A stretch of DNA of 14,598 bases from an uncultured Acidimicrobium sp. (GTDB lineage Bacteria; Actinomycetota; Acidimicrobiia; Acidimicrobiales; Ilumatobacteraceae), in the NCBI GenBank assembly GCA_903853285.1, contig CAINTF010000225.1, positions 1 to 14,598 of the forward strand. The letters run 5' to 3'. The notes under the pieces are model-generated. The model worked only from the letters and a program-made list of their open reading frames with translations, did no database searches and had not been told where the DNA came from. How positions within the stretch are numbered: position 1 is the stretch's first letter; every line of letters starts with the position of its first letter. Of this stretch, positions 7,943 to 14,598 are shown in pieces. A program made the translations under genes and the position numbers.

Positions 7943-9147
7943 TATTTGTTCACTTCCTTTGATGATCCGTCTACTACAGCTCCACTTGCAAGCAGTGCGG
8001 AAATGCGCTCTGCTTCAAAACCCCAGTCGGTCAATACTGCACGCGAATGTTGACCTGCATGAGCAGGCGCACTCGGAATTGCTGCCGCAGTGCGCGAAAA
8101 GCGCGGCGCTGGTGCTGGTTGTGTAACGCCTCCAACTTCAATAAATGTTTGGCGAGCAACGTTGTGCGGATGCTTTGCTGCTTCACTCATCGTCAGCACG
8201 GGAGCAAAGCACACATCGGTACCTTCCATGATCTCGCACCACTGCGTCATTGTCTTTGTGCGCATCACATCGGCAAGCTTGGCCTTGAGAGTAGGCCACT
8301 GCGATGCATCCATCTGTTTTGCAAATGCAGGATCATCGGTGAGCCCAGTCTTTTCAAGCAGCAGTGCATAAAACTGTGGCTCAATACTGCCAATCGAGAC
8401 ATACTTGCCATCGCTGCATTCGAACACATCATAAAAATGCGCTCCAGTGTCGAGCAAATTTGTACCTGGCTTATTCTCATCAAAAATTCCAATGTTCTTC
8501 ATCGCCCAGAACATGCTCATCAACACTGCAGACCCATCGACCATTGCGGTATCAACCACTTGACCCTTGCCGCTCTTTTGCGCTTCGAGTAATGCGCATA
8601 CGACGCCGTATGCCAAAAACATTCCTCCACCTCCAAAGTCGCCAACCATGTTTAATGGTGGCACTGGCGCCTCACCTGCACGAGAAAAATGTGCGAGCGC
8701 ACCCGCAAGTGAGATGTAGTTGATGTCGTGTCCGGCAGATGACGCGTATGGTCCATCTTGACCCCAACCTGTCATGCGTCCAAACACAAGCTTTGGATTG
8801 CGCGCAACACAAACATCAGGTCCAACCCCAAGTCGCTCCATTACTCCTGGGCGAAATCCTTCGATCAATGCATCGGCATGCTCCACCAATGACAACAAAG
8901 TTTCAACGCCATCAGGACTCTTGAGATCGATGGCAATGTTGCGTCGACCACGCAACAACACATCCCAGTGCGCGTCTTCAGGTGCCGGACCACGCACCGA
9001 CTGTGTGCGCTCAACACGAATTACTTCAGCGCCCATGTCGGCCAGCATCATTGCCGCAAAAGGACCTGGTCCAATTCCTGCAATCTCAATTATCCGGTAG
9101 CCCGACAATGGGCCACTCGATTTTGTCGACTGGGATTGATTCGCCAT
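7942..9147 (-). CDS. mcr: Alpha-methylacyl-CoA racemase (CaiB/BaiF, family III CoA-transferase fold)
   Basis: The enzyme interconverts the (R) and (S) forms of 2-methylacyl-CoA thioesters, needed before beta-oxidation of branched acyl or sterol side chains. The 401-residue sequence follows the remembered Mycobacterium tuberculosis MCR closely: [20 protein letters not shown] at the N-terminus, [66 protein letters not shown], then [15 protein letters not shown] and APRFSRT. The MCR catalytic residues map to H140, D170 and E256. The presence of these racemase residues argues against a true CoA-transferase, which carries a catalytic aspartate in a different context. The N-terminus is about 12 residues longer than MCR. 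It begins 15 bases after the hydrolase stop and overlaps the deacetylase start by one base. The symbol follows the mycobacterial gene. Confidence 0.9.
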   Translation of the reverse strand: MANQSQSTKSSGPLSGYRIIEIAGIGPGPFAAMMLADMGAEVIRVERTQSVRGPAPEDAHWDVLLRGRRNIAIDLKSPDGVETLLSLVEHADALIEGFRPGVMERLGVGPDVCVARNPKLVFGRMTGWGQDGPYASSAGHDINYISLAGALAHFSRAGEAPVPPLNMVGDFGGGGMFLAYGVVCALLEAQKSGKGQVVDTAMVDGSAVLMSMFWAMKNIGIFDENKPGTNLLDTGAHFYDVFECSDGKYVSIGSIEPQFYALLLEKTGLTDDPAFAKQMDASQWPTLKAKLADVMRTKTMTQWCEIMEGTDVCFAPVLTMSEAAKHPHNVARQTFIEVGGVTQPAPAPRFSRTAAAIPSAPAHAGQHSRAVLTDWGFEAERISALLASGAVVDGSSKEVNK

Positions 9148-9162
9148 ATGGTCAAAGACTAC

Positions 9163-10098
9163 TTAGGCAACGACTTGTGCAACGTGCTCCAAGATTGCAC
9201 CTGTCAATATCGGCCACAGTGGTTGTGGCAGATCATGACCCATGTCATCTACGAGTAGGAGTTTTGATCCTTGGATCAACTCTGCAGTGCGCTCGCTACC
9301 ACTTTGCACTATCAGTTGATCATCAGTGCCGTGAATGACCAGCGTTGGACATGAAATTGTTGCCACCTGCTCATGACGTCTGCCCGATCCATACACGGCT
9401 GCAAGTTGACGAGGTGCACCTTCTGGATAAAACGCACGGTCATAACTTGCTGCTGCCGCAGCATACGAAAGTTCGTCGCTGCGATATTTCTTCGACTGCC
9501 ATACTTGCCATTGTGTGGAAGATGCAATGTAATCCTCGCGGCTTGTCGTTGGCAGAGGGTCTGCAAAAATGACCATCGCAGCATCCATCGATGGCTGACC
9601 AACATCGGGGTCACCTGGCTGCGACGAAATTGAAGTGAGCGTCATGGTTCGGTCCCGATGCTCATACGCCACAACCTGGGCGATCATTCCGCCAAGCGAC
9701 ATTCCGAGCACATGTGCGCGCTCAATGCCCAAGTGATCAAGTACACCAACCGCATCGGTCGCCATGTCCGACAGTGAATAAGGAATTGGTGGAATCGGCT
9801 TATCGGTCATCGCCGCCATGATGATCGGACCCGTATCGACGACCACTCCATCTAAATGCGTGGATAATCCGCAATCGCGATTGTCAAAAATAATTACGAA
9901 ATAACCAGCGTCGGCAAGTATCTGACAAAAAGCTTGAGGCCACACAATCATCTGAGCGGTGTATCCCATAATCATCAAAATGGCTGGATTGCTGGGTGAA
10001 CCGAATGTGGCGTATTCGATTTCGATTAATCGATTATCAGATGAATGAACAGTTGTTTTTGGCACCGTGTCATTCTTGCCCAAACATGCTGTTCTCAC
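9163..10098 (-). CDS. Alpha/beta-hydrolase
   Basis: The 311-residue product has the alpha/beta-hydrolase fold with strand-helix core ILMIMGYTAQM (41-51; oxyanion region), the FDNRDCGLS stretch (71-79), nucleophile elbow GMSLGG (132-137; S134), acidic residue in HGTDDQL (D260) and H288 in MGHDLP, so the triad is complete. A cap domain lies at about 155-245. The MGY...FDNRDCGLST pattern resembles RdmC-like methylesterases and related carboxylesterases, but the substrate is unknown. It heads the five-gene - strand run and is 15 bases from the racemase, so it may act on acyl-CoA-derived esters. Two starts are possible: GTG at 10098 (used here) or GTG at 10065, which removes 11 residues of doubtful value; neither has a good ribosome site. 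Confidence 0.87.
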   Translation of the reverse strand: MRTACLGKNDTVPKTTVHSSDNRLIEIEYATFGSPSNPAILMIMGYTAQMIVWPQAFCQILADAGYFVIIFDNRDCGLSTHLDGVVVDTGPIIMAAMTDKPIPPIPYSLSDMATDAVGVLDHLGIERAHVLGMSLGGMIAQVVAYEHRDRTMTLTSISSQPGDPDVGQPSMDAAMVIFADPLPTTSREDYIASSTQWQVWQSKKYRSDELSYAAAAASYDRAFYPEGAPRQLAAVYGSGRRHEQVATISCPTLVIHGTDDQLIVQSGSERTAELIQGSKLLLVDDMGHDLPQPLWPILTGAILEHVAQVVA

Positions 10099-10145
10099 AA
10101 CTTTGGGGAATAATGACGCTAATCAATGTGTGTAAATATATGTAT
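10099..10145. other. Short divergent promoter region between the hydrolase and galK
   Basis: Only 47 bases (80 if the hydrolase starts at 10065) separate two divergent genes. A TANNNT hexamer, TAGCGT, reads on the - strand at 10121-10116 and could serve the hydrolase operon. On the + strand the last 20 bases before galK are an alternating TG/TA tract (10126-10147) with no ribosome site, hinting at leaderless or near-leaderless galK translation, but no clean -10 box at the expected distance is present. Confidence 0.35.
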
Positions 10146-11171
10146 ATGTCTGCCGAGGTCGTTGCTCGCTCGCCGGGACGTGTCAACTTGATTGGAGATC
10201 ACACCGACTACACCGGTGGAATGGTCCTGCCAATGGCAATCGACCGATACACAACAATCGCCGCACAGCCACTTGATGCAGCGATACAACTCACAAGCGC
10301 GGATCAACCAATTGAGCTGCACTGCGCACTGCCCGTGGTTGATCCGACTTCGACCATGCCCGCATGGGGTCGATACGTCACAGGGGTTGCCGCTCTCCTG
10401 AATGTTGAGCGTGGTTTTTCTGGGTCGGTGTCAACAACGCTTCCACTCGGCGGCGGCTTGTCTTCGAGCGCCGCTCTCGAACTCAGCACCGCCCTCATGT
10501 TGTGTGCAGTCAACGATCTTCCTGCTCTTACCTCGCTCGAACTGGCGCAACTCTGTCGAATTGCAGAGCACTTGGCAACCGGAGTTCCCTGCGGAATCAT
10601 GGATCAACTTACTTGTGCTTCTGGTGTTGCCGGCAGTGCCCTATTAATTGATTGTCACTCGTTGCAAGTAAGCCCAATTGAAATTCCAAATGATGTGAAC
10701 ATCTATGTTCAGTTCATTGCGCATCGGCAACTTGCTTCAAGCGCGTATTCTGATCGCGTCACCCAATGCGCTCAGGCAGAACAACACATTGGTCCATTGC
10801 GATTAGCCGAAGTAGGTAGCGTGCGCAACATTGCTGACGAGGTGTTGCAACGGCGTGCACTTCACGTTGTGAGTGAAAATGAGCGTGTTCGCAGAGCAAC
10901 TGTGGCGCTAGCACTTCAAGACATGACAACGTTTGGTCAGTTGATGAACGAAAGCCACCAAAGTTTGCGCGACAATTTTGAAGTTTCAACAAACCAAATG
11001 GACGAGGCCGTCCGTAATGCGCAGCAGACGGCGGGAGTATTCGGTGCACGAATGACAGGTGGTGGTTTTGGCGGTTGCATCGTGATCGTTGCAGACTCAA
11101 CTGCAAACATGAACAATCTTGATGGCGCAACGCTTGTCAAGCCTGTTGGCGGTGCAAAACTAGTTAACTAG
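10146..11171 (+). CDS. galK: Galactokinase
   Basis: GalK phosphorylates alpha-D-galactose at C1 with ATP, the entry step of the Leloir pathway. From the ATG at 10146 the product is 341 residues, shorter than the usual 380-400. All three GHMP-kinase motifs are present: RSPGRVNLIGDHTDYTGG (8-25), PLGGGLSSSAAL (100-111) with the ATP-binding loop, and GARMTGGGFGGC near the C-terminus; the catalytic base is D153 in CGIMDQL. The galactose-contacting glutamate of the usual GEHTDY is aspartate here (D18), a conservative change. I chose 10146 because conservation begins at VVARSPGRVN; an ATG two codons upstream (10140) is also possible. No galT or galE is nearby, so galactose may be handled by unlinked genes, or a related sugar may be the substrate. 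The last 8 bases overlap the PH-domain gene. Confidence 0.88.
   Translation: MSAEVVARSPGRVNLIGDHTDYTGGMVLPMAIDRYTTIAAQPLDAAIQLTSADQPIELHCALPVVDPTSTMPAWGRYVTGVAALLNVERGFSGSVSTTLPLGGGLSSSAALELSTALMLCAVNDLPALTSLELAQLCRIAEHLATGVPCGIMDQLTCASGVAGSALLIDCHSLQVSPIEIPNDVNIYVQFIAHRQLASSAYSDRVTQCAQAEQHIGPLRLAEVGSVRNIADEVLQRRALHVVSENERVRRATVALALQDMTTFGQLMNESHQSLRDNFEVSTNQMDEAVRNAQQTAGVFGARMTGGGFGGCIVIVADSTANMNNLDGATLVKPVGGAKLVN
11160..11171. repeat. 12-bp perfect palindrome spanning two convergent stop codons
   Basis: CTAGTTAACTAG is a perfect palindrome. It contains the galK stop TAG (11169-11171) and, on the other strand, the TAA stop of the PH-domain gene (11166-11164). Without a loop or U-tract it is not a standard terminator. 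Confidence 0.6.
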
Positions 11172-11667
11172 CGTTGTGCATGGCTCGCTGAATAAAACTT
11201 TGCACTTGCTCGGGATCGCGAATGTTGTCGAACACTTCCATTCCGTCCTCTCCGCCAGACTCAATCAACAAGTCGCCAGCTCCGATCATTCGCTCAAAGA
11301 TCGATTGATGAAAATTGATGTTATTTACTCGGTACAACGGAATCTCGATACCTGTTCGGGCTATCACTCCTGAACGAAAAACAACACGCTGGTTGGTCAG
11401 CACAAAGTGAGTCCTGCTCCACTTCAAAGCACGCGACAACAGCCGGATCACAGCAATGAACACGGCGACCTGTACTGCGCGCACACAGACAGTCTCAAGC
11501 AATCGCATTGCCTTTGATGACTGCTCATTAGAAATGTCGTAACTCTTGAACCAAACAATCAACAGAGTGATGAGCGAAATTGACGGCTCTACAAATGTCC
11601 ACCAGTGAGGATGCAAGTCCAAAATTACATGCTCGTCATCATTGAGATATTTCGTAGAAAACGCCAT
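11164..11667 (-). CDS. PH-domain membrane protein (bacterial PH-like, bPH2/DUF304 type)
   Basis: The 167-residue protein opens with a short soluble stretch ending in LDLHPHWW (16-23), then two hydrophobic segments (about 24-41 and 59-80), and a C-terminal bacterial PH-like domain (about 83-165). That domain shows the usual THFVLTNQRVVFRSGVI start, the EIPLYRVNNI turn and a QSIFERMIGAGDLLIES segment, followed by DPEQVQSFI. Proteins of this type are membrane anchored with the PH-like fold in the cytoplasm; their ligands and roles are mostly unknown. It stands alone: divergent from the helicase gene by 50 bases and tail-overlapping galK by 8 bases. A TACGAT box exactly 6 bases before the ATG, with no ribosome site, indicates leaderless transcription. 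Confidence 0.87.
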   Translation of the reverse strand: MAFSTKYLNDDEHVILDLHPHWWTFVEPSISLITLLIVWFKSYDISNEQSSKAMRLLETVCVRAVQVAVFIAVIRLLSRALKWSRTHFVLTNQRVVFRSGVIARTGIEIPLYRVNNINFHQSIFERMIGAGDLLIESGGEDGMEVFDNIRDPEQVQSFIQRAMHNAS

Positions 11668-11673
11668 GAATGC

Positions 11674-11679
11674 ATCGTA
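11674..11679 (-). promoter_or_regulatory. -10 box of a leaderless promoter for the PH-domain gene
   Basis: TACGAT on the - strand is followed by six bases and the ATG at 11667, the same hexamer and spacing as in front of the FakA-like gene. No ribosome site or clear -35 is present. Confidence 0.55.
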
Positions 11680-11687
11680 ATGTGCAG

Positions 11688-11698
11688 CGTGTTACACG
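11688..11698. promoter_or_regulatory. Central palindrome in a symmetric divergent promoter (possible operator)
   Basis: CGTGTTACACG is an 11-base odd palindrome (5-bp arms, one central base) centred at 11693. That point is midway between the two -10 boxes (11674-11679 and 11706-11711) and the two start codons. It lies in the spacer/-35 zone of both promoters, where a bound dimer could affect both genes. Function is inference. Confidence 0.3.
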
Positions 11699-11705
11699 GA
11701 ACGCC

Positions 11706-11711
11706 TACAGT
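11706..11711 (+). promoter_or_regulatory. -10 box of a leaderless promoter for the UvrD-like helicase gene
   Basis: TACAGT (TANNNT class) is followed by exactly six bases and the ATG at 11718, so a transcript would start at or next to the start codon. It also argues against the upstream in-frame ATG at 11670, which would place this box inside the gene. Confidence 0.55.
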
Positions 11712-11717
11712 CTCTGC

Positions 11718-13628
11718 ATGCTTAAGGACGACTTACTGCGTGGGCTCGATGCCCAACAGCACGAAGCAGTGGTCACTCCACCTTCGTCAATTGTCGTGCA
11801 CGCCGGTGCAGGTTCTGGGAAAACACGTGTACTCACCCACCGCATCGCATACCGAGTAGCCACTGGCACTGCAAACCCCGAGAATATTTTGGCCATCACC
11901 TTCACTCGCGAAGCCGCTGGTGAAATGCGCAAGCGACTGACCAATCTCGGTGTTGATCGATCTCACGGTGCAGGACCAACGGTTGGCACATTTCACGCCG
12001 TTGCACTTTCGCTCCTACGTCAACGTCTCATTGATCTAGGTCAGCCGGTGCCAAACATTGTGCACAACCGAACCGCGCTAGCAACCGCTGCGGCAGGCAC
12101 TCACCGCATGGCTAGCCGACCACGAGAGTTACTTGCCGAGATCGACTGGGCTCATGCGCGCATGATCGCTCCCGCTGACTATGTACAAATGGTCAAGCGA
12201 CTGCAACGCACGCCGCCTACTGCTGCACCAGAAATTGCAGAGATCTATAAGCAGTACGAACAACTCAAAGTGAAACGCCAAATTGTCGACTTAGACGATT
12301 TGCTCGCACGCGTGATTGCTGACATGCGTGCAGACACCGGCTACGCAGAGGCTGTACGTTTTAGATTCAAGCACTTGTTTGTTGACGAAGCCCAAGACAT
12401 GAACCCGCTGCAATATGCACTGTTCGAGGAAATTCGTGGCGGTCGCCCAGACGTATTCGTCGTTGGAGACCCACTGCAAGCCATTTATGGATGGAACGGT
12501 GCCGATCGGATGTTGTTCGACACTCTTCCCGACGCACTCGGACACACCACTGTGCTGAGCCTGCCAAACAATTATCGATGCTCACCGCACATTGTGCATG
12601 CTGCGCGCCACGTCGCCCTTCAAACTGGCGAAGCATTTGAGATCGCGGCAGTGCGCGAAGACGGCCCACACATTCGTATGGCTGGTTTTGATGACGAACA
12701 GGAAGAAGCCGACGGAATCGCATCGCTACTTTGGCAATATGCGCCTACAGCAGGTGCGCATCCGTGGCAATCGTGTGCGGTTCTTGTGCGTACCAACACT
12801 CAGCTCGTTGCGATTTCCAAAGCGCTCACTCGCGCTGGAATTCCAATTGGATCAACTCGCCAACCACCAGAAATCACTGCTGCGATTGCAATGGCAGCAC
12901 AGTCAACAAGCAGGCACGGCCTGACTACTTGGTCTGCAGACATACTCAATGAGTCGATTGATGAAGCCGAACGCACTGTTGCCGAAATGGTGCGACAGTT
13001 CGTACAGCAAGACACCATCGGCACTGTTGACGGTCGCGCGTTCAGCGCATGGGTTGCGGCGAACGCAACTGTTTCTCACCCAAAGGCTGGCGTAGATCTG
13101 CTTTCGTTTCACGGCGCAAAGGGTCGCGAGTGGGATTGCGTTGTCATTGCTGGAGCAGAAGTTGGCCTCCTGCCCCACGGCTCCGCAACGTCGACCGACC
13201 AAAAGCGCGAAGAAGTACGACTCGCCTATGTTGCAATTACTCGCGCTGCCCATCAACTATTTGTCACGTATGCCCGTAAGCGAAATACCCGCAACGCTGG
13301 CATCAGTCCACTTTTGCAAGACATGCCAACATCGATTGACATGCCAGTCGTCGCATTACCAACGATTACACGCTTGGCTCGTCGAGCATCCAATGACCCA
13401 GATTTGTTAGATGACCTAACAACCTGGCGCCGACATCTTGCACGATCATTGTTTCAACAACCAACAGGTATCTGTAGTGACGAAGAACTGAAGCGGCTTG
13501 CAAGTGCGCAGCCACAAGACCGCGAGATGACTATTGATGACTTGGCTGCCGTAATGGGAAAAAGCATGGCGCAGCGTATTGCGCCAGCAGTGCTACCACT
13601 TTTTGCGCGTCACGCATCTCGCAGCTGA
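11718..13628 (+). CDS. UvrD/PcrA-family superfamily 1 DNA helicase with C-terminal HRDC-like domain (UvrD2-like)
   Basis: The 636-residue protein has a full set of SF1A helicase motifs: Q-motif region LDAQQHEAV (10-18), Walker A AGAGSGKT (29-36), motif Ia ITFTREAA (60-67), motif II VDEAQD (222-227), motif III VVGDPLQAIYGWNGA (248-262), motif IV NYR (285-287), motif V FHGAKGREWD (464-473) and motif VI AYVAITRA (503-510). It should move 3' to 5' on ssDNA and act in repair or replication restart. The tail (about 562-633) has the helical pattern of an HRDC domain, as in mycobacterial UvrD2. The tetracysteine motif that links helicase and HRDC in UvrD2 is absent: residues 515-580 contain no cysteine. 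The 2B region between motifs IV and V is short. ATG 11718 is preferred because of the promoter box and because homologous sequence begins with the LRGLDAQQ stretch. Its 3' end overlaps the thioesterase gene by 19 bases. Confidence 0.92.
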   Translation: MLKDDLLRGLDAQQHEAVVTPPSSIVVHAGAGSGKTRVLTHRIAYRVATGTANPENILAITFTREAAGEMRKRLTNLGVDRSHGAGPTVGTFHAVALSLLRQRLIDLGQPVPNIVHNRTALATAAAGTHRMASRPRELLAEIDWAHARMIAPADYVQMVKRLQRTPPTAAPEIAEIYKQYEQLKVKRQIVDLDDLLARVIADMRADTGYAEAVRFRFKHLFVDEAQDMNPLQYALFEEIRGGRPDVFVVGDPLQAIYGWNGADRMLFDTLPDALGHTTVLSLPNNYRCSPHIVHAARHVALQTGEAFEIAAVREDGPHIRMAGFDDEQEEADGIASLLWQYAPTAGAHPWQSCAVLVRTNTQLVAISKALTRAGIPIGSTRQPPEITAAIAMAAQSTSRHGLTTWSADILNESIDEAERTVAEMVRQFVQQDTIGTVDGRAFSAWVAANATVSHPKAGVDLLSFHGAKGREWDCVVIAGAEVGLLPHGSATSTDQKREEVRLAYVAITRAAHQLFVTYARKRNTRNAGISPLLQDMPTSIDMPVVALPTITRLARRASNDPDLLDDLTTWRRHLARSLFQQPTGICSDEELKRLASAQPQDREMTIDDLAAVMGKSMAQRIAPAVLPLFARHASRS

Positions 13629-14179
13629 GTCAGGCGCTCAAAAATCTCTGGTCTCATTGACACAAATATTCCTGTGGCCTCCGCACACAAAGTTTCACCG
13701 TGATGCAACGATGCAGAAGTGATGATTTTTCGCTTCTCAGTTGATGCAACAAATGCGCGAAACTCAAGTGGCTTGCGCAGAGGTGTTGGTGCGCGGTAAT
13801 CAATTGTCAGGTTGACTGTCATGCCCGGATTACCGGTAGTTGATTGAGCCACGCCACACACTTCATCAAAATAGGCAGCGATAATTCCGCCGTGCACGCA
13901 CCCCGGCGGCCCCTCATATGCCGAACCAAACGTGACACTGCCAAGAACATTGATGCGACCGTTTTCATCGATAGAAGTGGTAATCGTCATCGGCATTGCG
14001 ATTGGATTTATCGCACCGATAATTGGGCTGCGGTCAAGAAAAGATGCACCGGCCAACGAAACATTCGCTTCAATTTCATTCCGAATCACTTGTGCTCGTT
14101 CGGCACGCTCTTTTTCTTCATCCGTCATAGGCGCTTGACGGATATGAAAACCTGCGAAGTTGTTCGGCTGATTGGACAT
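13610..14179 (-). CDS. PaaI-family hotdog-fold thioesterase
   Basis: The 189-residue protein has a helical N-terminal extension (about 15-45) followed by a hotdog domain (about 65-180). The family signature is GPPGCVHGGIIAAYFDEVCG (90-109): HGG at 96-98 lies at the active site and D105/E106 sit on the central helix. The following strand VNLTIDYRAPTPL is typical of the PaaI/THEM4 group, which hydrolyses acyl-CoA or aromatic acyl-CoA thioesters in the cytosol. The substrate is not evident. It follows the exonuclease III gene by 10 bases, with GAAG 5 bases before the ATG, so the two are likely co-transcribed though functionally unrelated. Its end overlaps the helicase gene by 19 bases. Confidence 0.88.
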   Translation of the reverse strand: MSNQPNNFAGFHIRQAPMTDEEKERAERAQVIRNEIEANVSLAGASFLDRSPIIGAINPIAMPMTITTSIDENGRINVLGSVTFGSAYEGPPGCVHGGIIAAYFDEVCGVAQSTTGNPGMTVNLTIDYRAPTPLRKPLEFRAFVASTEKRKIITSASLHHGETLCAEATGIFVSMRPEIFERLTQLRDA

Positions 14180-14189
14180 GATGACTTCT

Positions 14190-14598
14190 TTACATCTCCA
14201 TCACAACAGGAGCATGGTCGCTTGGCTTTTCACCTTTGCGAGCATTGCGGTCGACCACGGTCATTTTGGTGCGCTTGGCAACCGAATCACTGACGAGCAG
14301 CAGGTCAATCCGCATTCCATGATTTTTATGAAACCCGCCATCGCGATAATCCCACCATGAAAACAACTTTGGTTCGGGATGTTGATCGCGATAGATATCG
14401 GTCAGACCCCATGCGCAGAGATCACTTAAAACTTCACGTTCTGGTGCGCTCACATGCGTCGAACCAACGAGTGCTTCTGGATCCCACACATCTATGTCGT
14501 TTGGGGCAATATTGAAATCTCCCGTCACGATCACATCACCCGCAGGTTTGGCAATTTTGGCGACGTGCTGTTTCAATTGCTTCATCCAACGCAACTTG
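14190..14598 (-). CDS. xthA: Exodeoxyribonuclease III, C-terminal part (partial)
   Basis: The reading frame is open through the right window edge, so this is the C-terminal half (about 135 residues) of an enzyme normally near 260. The visible motifs are those of the ExoIII/AP-endonuclease family: GDFNIAP (metal and phosphate contacts), FSWWDYR, MRIDLLLVSD and the final SDHAPV with the catalytic Asp-His pair. ExoIII cuts abasic sites and removes 3' blocking groups in base excision repair. The sequence upstream of the first possible TTG start at 14594 still reads as KLRWM, typical of the internal helix, confirming that the true start lies outside the window. The thioesterase gene follows after 10 bases. 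Confidence 0.93.
   Translation of the reverse strand, partial: KLRWMKQLKQHVAKIAKPAGDVIVTGDFNIAPNDIDVWDPEALVGSTHVSAPEREVLSDLCAWGLTDIYRDQHPEPKLFSWWDYRDGGFHKNHGMRIDLLLVSDSVAKRTKMTVVDRNARKGEKPSDHAPVVMEM

Noticed and set aside
9996..10145. 50-residue N-terminal extension of galactokinase
   Set aside because: It overlaps the hydrolase N-terminus on the other strand, and GalK similarity begins only at VVARSPGRVN.
11670..11717. 16-residue N-terminal extension of the helicase from an upstream ATG at 11670
   Set aside because: The stretch is cysteine/arginine rich, unlike helicase N-termini, and contains the -10 box and central palindrome; the ATG at 11718 fits a leaderless start.
1..14598. CRISPR arrays, insertion sequences, phage genes, toxin-antitoxin or defence systems
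   Set aside because: No regularly spaced repeats, transposase motifs, terminal repeats or defence-family domains were found; the window is filled with housekeeping and metabolic genes.

Overview
The window is a densely packed bacterial chromosome segment with 14 protein-coding genes, two of them cut by the window edges. There are no RNA genes, insertion sequences, phage genes or CRISPR arrays. The gene set (GTP-type PEP carboxykinase, a MshB/Mca-like PIG-L deacetylase, an alpha-methylacyl-CoA racemase close to mycobacterial MCR, a UvrD2-like helicase with an HRDC-like tail, frequent GTG/TTG starts and leaderless promoters) points to an actinobacterium. The near-balanced base composition, very short intergenic gaps and overlapping gene ends suggest a streamlined aquatic lineage, possibly Acidimicrobiia. 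The taxonomic placement is inference; no marker gene here proves it.

Layout. Positions 1-149 hold the 3' end of an unidentified gene on the + strand, running tail-to-tail into recG. On the - strand, a FakA/YloV-like DAK2 protein and recG form a two-gene operon (3954 to 139), started by what looks like a leaderless promoter. A 186-base divergent intergenic region rich in short inverted repeats separates it from a + strand operon made of a degenerate cold-shock-domain-like protein and pckG (4141-6149), joined by a TTGA stop/start overlap.

From about 10098 down to 6159 a - strand run of five tightly spaced genes encodes an alpha/beta hydrolase, an alpha-methylacyl-CoA racemase, a PIG-L deacetylase (TAATG-coupled to the racemase), a histidine-family phosphatase and a four-helix membrane protein. 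A galactokinase (10146-11171, +) diverges from this run and overlaps the 3' end of a PH-domain membrane protein (11667-11164, -).

A 50-base, almost symmetric divergent promoter region separates the PH-domain gene from a UvrD-like helicase (11718-13628, +). The helicase overlaps the 3' end of a PaaI-family thioesterase (14179-13610, -), which follows a partial exonuclease III gene (14598-14190, -) in one operon.

Functionally this is mainly core metabolism and DNA repair: RecG, a UvrD-type helicase and XthA for repair; PckG for gluconeogenesis/anaplerosis; GalK for galactose; racemase, hydrolase, thioesterase and FakA-like protein around acyl/lipid metabolism; and a probable mycothiol-type deacetylase. 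I see no convincing new multi-gene system. The most distinctive points are the leaderless promoters with a fixed spacing, the cold-shock-like gene lacking RNA-binding aromatics fused translationally to pckG, and the palindromes or overlaps at every convergent gene junction.
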